Shown here one piece after another: positions 51,697 to 61,156 of a DNA stretch of 64,000 bases (the first letter of the stretch is position 1; every line of letters begins with the position of its first letter). The DNA lies in the NCBI RefSeq assembly GCF_009765355.1, contig NZ_VTHK01000027.1, positions 62,001 to 126,000 of the forward strand. Reading direction: 5' to 3'. The notes under the pieces are model-generated. The model had not been told where the DNA came from. It saw only the letters and a list, made by a program, of their open reading frames with translations, and ran no database searches. The DNA is from Amycolatopsis anabasis. GTDB lineage: Bacteria > Actinomycetota > Actinomycetes > Mycobacteriales > Pseudonocardiaceae. The translations under genes and the position numbers were made by a program.

Positions 51697-52227
51697 GTGT
51701 CGATCTGGAAGAATCTCGGCGAGCACACGGTCTACGAAAACCCATGGCTCAAGGTCAATCTCGCCGATGTCGAACTCCCGGACGGCCGACATCTCGACCA
51801 CTACCTGATCCGGCAGCGGGCGGTCGCGCTGGCGACCGCTGTCAATGACGACAACGAGGTGTTGTTGCTGTGGCGGCACCGCTTCATCACCGATACCTGG
51901 GGTTGGGAATTAGCCGCGGGTGTCGTCGAAGACGGCGAAGCAGTCGACGTGGCGGCTGCCCGGGAAATGCTCGAGGAGACCGGCTGGCGTCCCGGTCCGC
52001 TGAAGCACCTGATGACGGTGGAACCGGCGAACGGGCTGAGCGACTGCCTTCACCACGTGTACTGGGCCGACAGTGCCGAGTATGTCGGCGAGCCGGAGGA
52101 CGCTTTCGAGTCGCAGCGCAGGGAATGGGTTCCGCTGGCGCAGGTGCCGGACTTGGTGGCGAAGGGCGAGGTGCGTTCCGCCAACTGCGTCGCCGCCCTG
52201 CTCATGCTGCACTACATGCGCGTCTAA
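51697..52227 (+). CDS. Nudix hydrolase
   Basis: A 176-residue Nudix protein. The full Nudix box G-x5-E-x7-REMLEETGW is present at GVVEDGEAVDVAAAREMLEE and following residues (about 76-98), so it should be catalytic toward a nucleoside diphosphate-linked compound. A TTA codon at 51910-51912 (residue 72) immediately precedes the box. GTG 51697 starts 10 bases after the XRE stop. Its stop overlaps the convergent FhuF-like gene by 4 bases. An ADP-ribose pyrophosphatase-like role or a Pif-like element function are both possible. Confidence 0.85.
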   Translation: MSIWKNLGEHTVYENPWLKVNLADVELPDGRHLDHYLIRQRAVALATAVNDDNEVLLLWRHRFITDTWGWELAAGVVEDGEAVDVAAAREMLEETGWRPGPLKHLMTVEPANGLSDCLHHVYWADSAEYVGEPEDAFESQRREWVPLAQVPDLVAKGEVRSANCVAALLMLHYMRV

Positions 52228-52934
52228 CCCAGGGCTGAGCGGAGGCGGCGTTCGCGTTCGGCCGGGGGCTGGCGGGGGCAGCTCGTGCACTTGTCCCCGC
52301 CAGTCGCCTGGTAGATCAGGCAGCACGAGGCCCGCCGGACGACCGGGGTCGCGCCGATCCGCGCGAACCGCGGGCGCGGCATGCGGTTGCCGATCGCGGC
52401 GGCCAGGGGGCCGGCGAGGTCCATCGCGCGGTCCGGGTCCCCGGCCGCGGTTCCGGCCCAGAGCAGCCGGTTGCCGATCGAATCGGTCGCGATCGCGCGC
52501 AGGGCCGGGATCCGGGCGCCGCTGACCGCCGCGATCGTCTCGATCGCCGGTTCCAGCGCCCCGGCGAACGCGGCGCCGAGTTTGTCCAGATCGCCGCCCA
52601 GCACGGCCGACGACCGCGCCCCGGCGAACCGGCCGTCGGCGACCACGTCCAGGGTGACCGCCGCGAGCGAGGGATCGAGCGCGGTTCCGGTGAGCACCAG
52701 CGATTCCAGCGCCGGGGCGACCAGCACCGAGGACGCCGAGTACCACCAGATGGTGCCGAGCACCTCCGCGGGGGCGCAGCCGTACAGCTTCGACGAAAGC
52801 CCGATCCGGGTCCGCAGCCAGGTCTCGTCGGTGATCGAAGCCGCTGGGATCGCCAGCAGCCCCGGCAACGCCGCGCTGCCCGCGTGGTGGGGCATCCGAT
52901 GCGAAATCACCCGATAGAGATCGTCGGGGGTCAT
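52224..52934 (-). CDS. FhuF-like (2Fe-2S) ferric siderophore reductase
   Basis: A 236-residue protein with the FhuF C-terminal iron-sulphur motif ASCCLIYQATGGDKCTSC (CC-x10-C-x2-C), the atypical 2Fe-2S site of siderophore-iron reductases. It would release iron from imported ferric siderophores in the cytosol. ATG 52934 overlaps the stop of the upstream methyltransferase gene (ATGA), an unexpected partner. No siderophore genes are nearby. Confidence 0.82.
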   Translation of the reverse strand: MTPDDLYRVISHRMPHHAGSAALPGLLAIPAASITDETWLRTRIGLSSKLYGCAPAEVLGTIWWYSASSVLVAPALESLVLTGTALDPSLAAVTLDVVADGRFAGARSSAVLGGDLDKLGAAFAGALEPAIETIAAVSGARIPALRAIATDSIGNRLLWAGTAAGDPDRAMDLAGPLAAAIGNRMPRPRFARIGATPVVRRASCCLIYQATGGDKCTSCPRQPPAERERRLRSALG

Positions 52935-53794
52935 CGGGGCTCGTACACCGAGATCGTGAAGGACGCGGTCACCTCGACCGGCTCGTCGAGCGCCGCCAGC
53001 CGTTCCCGCCGCCCGTCCTTGTGCAGGTGGTGCGCGTTCGGCCCCATGAGCACCGCCCGCCGGGCATCCTCGGGGGAAAGCGTCAACTCGATCACCAGGT
53101 CCTCCGTGAGCACACGCCGGAAGTACTCGGACAACGCCGCGTCCAGCCGCCGTTCCTTGTCTCGGTCCACCTCCAGTAAACCCACGCGCGCGGCCAGCTC
53201 GCCGAGATGGCCGTGGCCGGGGGAGGCGACGACCAGCGCGCCGCCGGGGCGGAGCACGCGCCGGAACTCGGTGCCGTTGCGCGGCGCGAACACGTTGATC
53301 AGCACTCGCGCGGAGCCGGTCGCCACCGGCCACGGCTCCCACAGGTTCCACACCGCCGCGCCGATCCGGGGATGCGCCCGCGCGGCCCGGCGCAGCGCCA
53401 TCGCCGAGACGTCGAGCGCCAGGCCGTCGCGGCCGGGCAGCTCCTCGAGCACACGCGCCAGGTAGTGCCCGGTGCCCGCACCCGCGTCCACCACCAGGCC
53501 CGGCCCGGCCACCCGCGCCGCGTGGGCGGCGATCGCATCGGCGAGCGGCGCGTAGTGCCCGGCCGCCAGGAAATCCACGCGGGCCGCGACCATCTCCGCG
53601 GTGTCCGCGGTTCCCGCCGGAACCCGGGCATGAAGCAGATTCACGTAACCCTGCTTGGCGAGGTCGAACGAATGCCGTCGCGGACACCGCAGCGCGTTAC
53701 CGAGGAACTCGATCCGGTCGCCGCAGAGGGGGCAACGCAGCGCCCTGACCACCGGGTCCGGTAGCGGTCCGTCACTCCTGTCCGTCCTGCTCAT
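52931..53794 (-). CDS. RlmA-like 23S rRNA (guanine-N1)-methyltransferase
   Basis: A 287-residue SAM-dependent methyltransferase with an N-terminal zinc finger CPLCGDRIEF...CPRRHSFDLA (about 22-46), the RlmA/TlrB hallmark, followed by KQGYVNLL and SAM motif VVDAGAGTGHYLARVL. Family members methylate G745 or G748 of 23S rRNA; the G748 type (TlrB) gives tylosin resistance in Streptomyces. Which guanine is modified cannot be read. ATG 53794 (MSRTDRSDG) was chosen over an upstream in-frame start that lacks conserved sequence. Confidence 0.85.
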   Translation of the reverse strand: MSRTDRSDGPLPDPVVRALRCPLCGDRIEFLGNALRCPRRHSFDLAKQGYVNLLHARVPAGTADTAEMVAARVDFLAAGHYAPLADAIAAHAARVAGPGLVVDAGAGTGHYLARVLEELPGRDGLALDVSAMALRRAARAHPRIGAAVWNLWEPWPVATGSARVLINVFAPRNGTEFRRVLRPGGALVVASPGHGHLGELAARVGLLEVDRDKERRLDAALSEYFRRVLTEDLVIELTLSPEDARRAVLMGPNAHHLHKDGRRERLAALDEPVEVTASFTISVYEPR

Positions 53795-53859
53795 GGCGCC
53801 TATTCGACCATGACGTTTCGTAAACGGACTCGAGCCCCTGGGTGCCGGGAAACTTCCCC

Positions 53860-53896
53860 GTAACATTGGCGACCGTTTGGTTCACAGCGCCGAAAC
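53860..53896 (+). promoter_or_regulatory. GlnR-like box upstream of amtB
   Basis: GTAAC (53860)-N6-GACCG (53871), then TTCAC (53881)-N6-GAAAC (53892-53896), follows the actinobacterial GlnR a/b-site pattern gTnAC-n6-GAAAC twice. One a-site and one b-site are perfect, one b-site is poor, and the inner gap is 5 rather than 6. It lies 84-120 bases before amtB, consistent with nitrogen-starvation activation. Confidence 0.55.
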
Positions 53897-53979
53897 GTCC
53901 AGTGTCATTCGGTGCAACAAGGCTTTTCCATGCTTTGCGCCAATTGAGAAGTCCAGCGACCCATCTCATAGGAGGAAGC

Positions 53980-55643
<1,664 letters not shown>

Positions 55644-55645
55644 CC

Positions 55646-57967
55646 ATGACCACAACGGGGGTGGAGCTGAGAAAGGCGGTCGAGAGACTGCTGGAAGGTC
55701 GGCACGGGAGGCTGGGCGCGACCGCGCTGCGGGAGGCCCTGGTCGATCTTTACGAATTCTGGCTGGGCAAGGCCGCCACGGCGGCCGGTGTGGACACCGC
55801 CGATCCCGGTGTCGCGCTGGTCGCCGTCGGCGGCCTCGGCCGGCGTGAGCTGGTCCCGTTCTCGGACCTCGATCTCGTCTTGGTGCACAACGGAAACTCG
55901 GAGATCGCGAAGATCGCCGACGCGCTGTGGTACCCGCTGTGGGACGCCCGCGTGGGCCTCGATCACGCGGTGCGCACGCCCGCCGAGGCCCTGCAGGTCG
56001 CGGCGGACGACCTGCGGACCGCGATGGGGCTGCTGGACGCCCGCCACCTCTCCGGCGACGCGGAGCTGAGCGCGCGGCTGGCCGCCGCCGCGCGCGACCA
56101 GTGGCGCCGCACCGCGCGGAAACGGCTGCCCGAACTCGCCGAATCGGCCCGGGCCCGCTGGCAGCGCAGCGGCGAGATCGCGCAGTCCTCCGAACCCGAT
56201 CTCAAGTACGGGCGCGGTGGCCTGCGGGATGCGGGCGTGCTGGACGCGCTCGCCGCCGCGCAGCTCACCGACCGGCCGAACGAGGAACTGCGGGCGGCGA
56301 AGGAACTGCTGCTCGACGTCCGCACCGAACTGCGCCGCGAACTCCGCCGCGACCGGGACGTGCTGAGCGCCGCGGACGCCGGACTGGTCGCCGCGGAACT
56401 GGGTTTCGGCGACCGGTTCACCTTGGCGCGCAAGCTTTCCGGCGCGGGGCGTGCGGTGAGCTACGCGGTGGACGTCGCCTTGCGTTCTACTGTGGACAGT
56501 CCACGCGGGAGGTTCGGCCGGCGGCCCAGCCGGACCCCGCTGGACGACGGCGTGGTGCTGCACGGCACCGAGGTGGCGCTGGCGCGCGACGCGGTGCCCG
56601 CCCGCGATCCGGCGCTGCTGCTGCGGGTGGCCGCGGCCTCGGCCCGTTCCGGCGCGCCCATCTCACCGGGAACCCTGCGGAGTCTCGCCGATTCCGCACC
56701 GGAACTGCGCGCCCCGTGGCCCGCCGACGCCCGCGACGCGCTGACCGAACTGCTCGGCGCGGGCGAGGGCCTCGTCGACGCGGTGGAGGCGCTGGACCGC
56801 ACCGGCCTGTGGGCCCGGTTGTTCCCGGAATGGGGCGCGGTGCGCGACCTGCCGCCGCGGGAACCGGTGCACTCGTGGACCGTCGACCGGCACCTCGTCC
56901 GGACCTGCGTCGAGGCGGCGAAACTCACCACGACCGTGTCCCGGCCGGATCTGCTCCTGCTGGGCGCGTTGCTGCACGACATCGGCAAGGGACGCGAGGC
57001 GGATCATTCCGAGCTGGGCGCGGCGATCTCGGCTCAGGTCGCGGCACGGGTCGGGCTGGGCGAGGAGGACGCCGCACTGGTTTCGGAGATGGTCCGGCAC
57101 CACTTGCTGCTGCCGCACACCGCGACCCGGCGCGACATCAGCGAGTCCTCGACCGTGCTGCGGGTCGCCAAGACCGTGCACATGGATCCGGTGCTGCTGG
57201 AACTGCTGCACGCGCTGACCAAGGCCGATTCGCTGGCCACCGGCCCCGGGATGTGGACCGAATGGAAGGCCGGGCTGGTCGAGACGCTGGTCGCCCACTG
57301 CCGGGAAGTCATGCGGGGCAAGGGTTTCTCCGCGCCCGAACCGCTCGACGAGCAGCAGCGCGAACTCGTCGCCGCGGCCGTGCGCTCCGGGCACGGCGAG
57401 GTGCTGATCAGCGCCGAGGGCAAGGTGGCGACCGTGGTGCTCGCGGTTCCCGCGCGGGCCGAACTGCTCGCCCCCGCGGCCGGGGTGCTCGCGCTGCATT
57501 CGCTCGAGGTGCACACCGCGGTGCTGCGCGGCCACGACGGCGGGCGGGCCGGGGTGTTCAGCGCGTCGCCGAAGTTCGGTTCGCTGCCGGACGTCACACT
57601 GCTGCGCGAGCAGTTCGCCCGCGCGGTGTCGTCCGGGACGGCGGCGCTCGCCCAGAAGCTCGCCGCGAAGGAACGGGACTACCACGCGCATTCCGCGGCG
57701 GTGGCCGAACCGAAGGTGCTGTGGTTCGACGACGAGACCAGCGGGTCGGACACCGTGGTGCTGGAACTGCGGGCCACCGACCGGATCGGCCTGCTCTACC
57801 GGGTCTCGGCGGCGTTGCAGCGCGGGGGCGCCGAGGTCCGCTGGGCCAAGGTGGCCACGCTCGGCGGCGCGGTCGTCGACTCCTTCGCGATCGCGCCGGT
57901 GCACGGCCGGATCGATCAGCCCTGGCGCGACGGGATCGAAGAAGCCGTGCTCGCGGCGGCTTCCTAG
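55646..57967 (+). CDS. glnD: GlnD, PII nucleotidyltransferase
   Basis: Modifies and demodifies GlnK according to nitrogen status. The 773-residue protein has the nucleotidyltransferase motif GGLGRRELVPFSDLDLVL (about 56-75), an HD hydrolase domain LLHDIGKGREADHSELG (about 445), and C-terminal ACT regions (VLELRATDRIGLLYRVSAAL). It is slightly shorter than the enterobacterial enzyme, usual for actinobacteria. Starts 2 bases after glnK. Confidence 0.95.
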   Translation: MTTTGVELRKAVERLLEGRHGRLGATALREALVDLYEFWLGKAATAAGVDTADPGVALVAVGGLGRRELVPFSDLDLVLVHNGNSEIAKIADALWYPLWDARVGLDHAVRTPAEALQVAADDLRTAMGLLDARHLSGDAELSARLAAAARDQWRRTARKRLPELAESARARWQRSGEIAQSSEPDLKYGRGGLRDAGVLDALAAAQLTDRPNEELRAAKELLLDVRTELRRELRRDRDVLSAADAGLVAAELGFGDRFTLARKLSGAGRAVSYAVDVALRSTVDSPRGRFGRRPSRTPLDDGVVLHGTEVALARDAVPARDPALLLRVAAASARSGAPISPGTLRSLADSAPELRAPWPADARDALTELLGAGEGLVDAVEALDRTGLWARLFPEWGAVRDLPPREPVHSWTVDRHLVRTCVEAAKLTTTVSRPDLLLLGALLHDIGKGREADHSELGAAISAQVAARVGLGEEDAALVSEMVRHHLLLPHTATRRDISESSTVLRVAKTVHMDPVLLELLHALTKADSLATGPGMWTEWKAGLVETLVAHCREVMRGKGFSAPEPLDEQQRELVAAAVRSGHGEVLISAEGKVATVVLAVPARAELLAPAAGVLALHSLEVHTAVLRGHDGGRAGVFSASPKFGSLPDVTLLREQFARAVSSGTAALAQKLAAKERDYHAHSAAVAEPKVLWFDDETSGSDTVVLELRATDRIGLLYRVSAALQRGGAEVRWAKVATLGGAVVDSFAIAPVHGRIDQPWRDGIEEAVLAAAS

Positions 57968-58013
57968 CGTCCTCCGGGGTGTCGCGCACCGGGCGCACGG
58001 CCGCGATGGCAAT

Positions 58014-58421
58014 ATGTCCGCCATCGGTGAGCCGATCACGCGACCGGAAGGCGGTGGCAGGGTGCTGGGGAGCGGTCCGAACGACGACGAATCCGTGCTG
58101 CCGGCCACCGTGATCGCCGCCCATCTGGAGACCTGCGCCGCCGAGCTGGCGGGCGGGCCGAGCGTGGGCAGCGTCGGAGACGTCGCCGCCGTCCTGGCGC
58201 ACGTGGTCGCGGGTCAGCAGCACCTCTCGGCCATGCTCGCCCGCCTCGCCGACTACGTGGGCGACCGGCGTCCCGCGGCGCCCTCGCCGGACCTGCTCGC
58301 GCTCACCGAGGTGCTGCGCGCCGCGTCGGCCGCGGCCGGGTACTCGGCCGACGCGCTGGCCGAGGGCCGACCGGCCCTCGAGTCGCTCGTCCGTTCGGCG
58401 GGCGAGGACACCCGTTTGTAG
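58014..58421 (+). CDS. Conserved-looking hypothetical protein, helical
   Basis: A 135-residue protein with strong GC third-position bias, hence likely real. It is Ala/Leu-rich and predicted helical: VGDVAAVLAHVVAGQQHLSAM, LARLADYVGD. No family was recognised. Start ATG 58014 lacks a ribosome site; GTG 58062, with GGAAGG-like sequence upstream, would give 119 residues. It lies 46 bases after glnD and 85 bases before ku. Confidence 0.55.
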   Translation: MSAIGEPITRPEGGGRVLGSGPNDDESVLPATVIAAHLETCAAELAGGPSVGSVGDVAAVLAHVVAGQQHLSAMLARLADYVGDRRPAAPSPDLLALTEVLRAASAAAGYSADALAEGRPALESLVRSAGEDTRL

Positions 58422-58506
58422 CTGTCGGCCCGATCCTTCGCCGGATTACGCTTTTCCCTTTGCGGGTGCGTGCGTCCAGGTGGCGTTCGCCGCTGGGGAG
58501 GTGGAG

Positions 58507-59400
58507 ATGCGAGCGATCTGGAAGGGCACGATCGGATTCGGCAGCGCCGCGATTCCGGTCAAGGTGTACAGCGCCACCGAGGAGCAGACCACCGGGCTGC
58601 ACCAGCTGCACGTGACCGACGGGGGCCGGATCCGGAACAAGCGGATCTGCGAGGTCGACGGCGCCGAGGTGGACGCCGCCGAACTGGGCAAGGGGTTCCA
58701 GGTGCCCGGCAGCGACGTCGTGGTGCTCACCGAGGAGGAGCTGGCGAGCCTGCCGCTGCCCACCGCCCATTCGATCGAGATCTGCGCGTTCACGCCGCTG
58801 GACCAGATCGATCCGATCTACTTCGCCCGGACCTACTACCTGGAGCCCGAGGCCGCGGGCACCCGGCCGTACGTCCTGCTCAGCGAGGCGCTGCAGCAGT
58901 CGGGCCGGGTGGCGGTGGTCAAGGTCGCCCTGCGGCAGCGGGAGGCGCTCGGCATCCTGCGGGTCCGCGACCAGGTGATCATGCTGGAGACCATGCTCTG
59001 GCCGGACGAGGTCCGCCGGCCGGATTTCCCGTTCCAGCACGAGGACGTGGACGTCCGGGTGTCCGACATCCGCGCGGCCGTCGCGATGATCGAGCGGCTC
59101 GCGCGGGACTTCGACCCCGAGCGGTACGCCGACCGGTACCAGGAGGCGCTGGAGGCGCTGATCACCGCCAAGGTCGAGGGCGGTGAGGTGGTCCAGCCGA
59201 CCGCCGCCGTCCAGGAGGCCGGGGTGACCGAGCTGCTGTCCGCGTTGCAGAACAGCGCCGCCGACGTGGTGGAGGCCGACCAGGAGCGCGCGGCCTCGGT
59301 GGGGAAGGCCAAGGCGGCCGCGCGCAAGGCCAAGGCGTCCAAGGAAGCCGCGAAGAAGGCGGCCGGAAAGGCACGCGGCGCGGCCAAGTCACGACGCTGA
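58507..59400 (+). CDS. ku: Ku, non-homologous end-joining DNA-end-binding protein
   Basis: Bacterial Ku, 297 residues, binds double-strand breaks as a dimer and recruits LigD. It starts MRAIWKGTIGFGSAAIPVKV, with the core KVYSATEEQTTGLHQLH and the FYLEP-like YYLEPEAAGTRPYVLL. After about 250 residues comes a Lys/Ala-rich tail (KAAARKAKASKEAAKKAAGK) of the type that tunes DNA threading. ATG 58507 has GGGGAGG just upstream. No ligD lies in the window. It separates glnD from ffh. Confidence 0.95.
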   Translation: MRAIWKGTIGFGSAAIPVKVYSATEEQTTGLHQLHVTDGGRIRNKRICEVDGAEVDAAELGKGFQVPGSDVVVLTEEELASLPLPTAHSIEICAFTPLDQIDPIYFARTYYLEPEAAGTRPYVLLSEALQQSGRVAVVKVALRQREALGILRVRDQVIMLETMLWPDEVRRPDFPFQHEDVDVRVSDIRAAVAMIERLARDFDPERYADRYQEALEALITAKVEGGEVVQPTAAVQEAGVTELLSALQNSAADVVEADQERAASVGKAKAAARKAKASKEAAKKAAGKARGAAKSRR

Positions 59401-59617
59401 GTTTTCCCTGAGTAGATCTACGCAGCACTACTTGGGGGTGTTCACGCTGCCCGCTTGATCGCGTCCCCGGCAGGGTTGTCCCCAGCGGGTGACCCGGCGA
59501 GGGGGCGGGTCACCCGCCCGCGTATCCGCCGGGCCCGGGTCGGCCCGCGACCGGCCACTTCGGCATTACGGCTACCCTCGAAGGAGTACCGACGACCCAG
59601 CTGGAGCGTGCACACCC

Positions 59618-61156
59618 GTGTTCGACACTCTCTCCGATCGGCTCACCTCGGTCCTGCAGAACCTGCGGGGCAAGGGCAAGCTCTCCGAGGCCGACATCGA
59701 CGCGACCGCGCGGGAGATCCGCATCGCGCTGCTGGAAGCCGACGTGGCGCTGCCCGTGGTGCGGGAATTCATCTCGCAGGTCAAGACGCGTGCCAAGGGC
59801 GCCGAGGTCTCCCAGGCGCTGAACCCCGCGCAGCAGGTCGTCAAGATCGTCAACGAGGAGCTCATCGGCATCCTCGGCGGCGAGACGCGGCGGCTGAACC
59901 TGGCGAAGAACCCGCCGACCGTCATCATGCTCGCCGGTCTGCAGGGTGCCGGTAAGACCACGCTCGCCGGGAAGCTCGCGCTGTGGCTGAAGAAGCAGGG
60001 CCACGCGCCGCTGCTCATCGCGTGCGACCTGCAGCGGCCGAACGCGGTCACCCAGCTCCAGGTCGTCGGCGAGCGGGCCGGGGTCCCGACCTTCGCGCCG
60101 GAGCCGGGCAACGGCGTCGGCGATCCGGTCGACGTGGCCCGGCGCGGGATCGACGAGGCCAGGCGCGCGCAGCACGACGTGATCGTGGTCGACACCGCCG
60201 GTCGGCTCGGTGTGGACGAGGAGCTGATGCGGCAGGCCGCCGACATCCGCGACGCCGTCCAGCCCGACGAGACGCTGTTCGTGGTCGACGCGATGATCGG
60301 TCAGGACGCGGTGACCACCGCGGAGGCCTTCCGCGACGGTGTCGGGTTCACCGGTGTCGTGCTGACCAAGCTGGACGGTGACGCCCGCGGTGGTGCCGCG
60401 CTGTCCGTCCGCCAGGTCACCGGGCAGCCGATCCTGTTCGCCTCCAACGGCGAGAAGCTCGAGGACTTCGACACCTTCCACCCGGACCGGATGGCCAGCC
60501 GGATCCTCGGCATGGGCGACATGCTCACCCTGATCGAGCAGGCCGAGCAGGCCTTCGACCAGGAGCAGGCGGAGAAGGCCGCGGCCAAGCTCGGCAGCGG
60601 CCAGCTCACCCTGGAGGACTTCCTCGAGCAGATGCTCGCGGTGCGCAAGATGGGCCCGATCGGCAACCTGCTCGGCATGCTGCCCGGCGCCGGGCAGATG
60701 AAGGACCAGCTCGCCCAGGTCGACGACAAGCACCTCGACCGGCTGCAGGCGATCATCCGCGGCATGACCCCGGCGGAGCGGGACAACCCGAAGATCATCA
60801 ACGGGTCCCGGCGGCAGCGGATCGCGCTGGGGTCCGGGGTGACCGTCCGCGAGGTCAACGACCTGGTCAACCGGTTCTACGAGGCGCGCAAGATGATGGC
60901 GCAGATGGCGGGCCGGTTCGGCTTCGGCGGCGGAGGCGGCGGCAGCAGCAAGCGGAAGGGCAAGAAGGGGAAGAAGGGCAAGGGGCGCGGCCCCACGCCG
61001 CCCAAGGTGCGCGGCGGCTTCCCCGGTGGGATGCCGATGATCCCGCCCGGCGCGGGCGGCGGCGGGATGCCCGACCTGTCCCAGCTCGGCGGCGGGCTGA
61101 ACGACGTGCCCGGCTTCGACCCGTCGAAGTTCAAGCTGCCGCCGAAGAACAAGTGA
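59618..61156 (+). CDS. ffh: Ffh, signal recognition particle protein
   Basis: GTPase and RNA-binding core of the SRP. The 512-residue product has an N domain (VFDTLSDRLTSVLQNLRGKG), G domain with GLQGAGKTTLAGKLA (about 110), VVDTAGRLG and TKLDGDARGG, then a methionine-bearing M domain (ILGMGDMLTLIEQAEQAF). The tail is unusual: Gly-, Lys- and Met/Pro-rich for about 75 residues after the M domain, ending FDPSKFKLPPKNK. GTG 59618 begins the conserved N domain. An amidohydrolase gene overlaps its stop by 4 bases. Confidence 0.97.
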   Translation: MFDTLSDRLTSVLQNLRGKGKLSEADIDATAREIRIALLEADVALPVVREFISQVKTRAKGAEVSQALNPAQQVVKIVNEELIGILGGETRRLNLAKNPPTVIMLAGLQGAGKTTLAGKLALWLKKQGHAPLLIACDLQRPNAVTQLQVVGERAGVPTFAPEPGNGVGDPVDVARRGIDEARRAQHDVIVVDTAGRLGVDEELMRQAADIRDAVQPDETLFVVDAMIGQDAVTTAEAFRDGVGFTGVVLTKLDGDARGGAALSVRQVTGQPILFASNGEKLEDFDTFHPDRMASRILGMGDMLTLIEQAEQAFDQEQAEKAAAKLGSGQLTLEDFLEQMLAVRKMGPIGNLLGMLPGAGQMKDQLAQVDDKHLDRLQAIIRGMTPAERDNPKIINGSRRQRIALGSGVTVREVNDLVNRFYEARKMMAQMAGRFGFGGGGGGSSKRKGKKGKKGKGRGPTPPKVRGGFPGGMPMIPPGAGGGGMPDLSQLGGGLNDVPGFDPSKFKLPPKNK

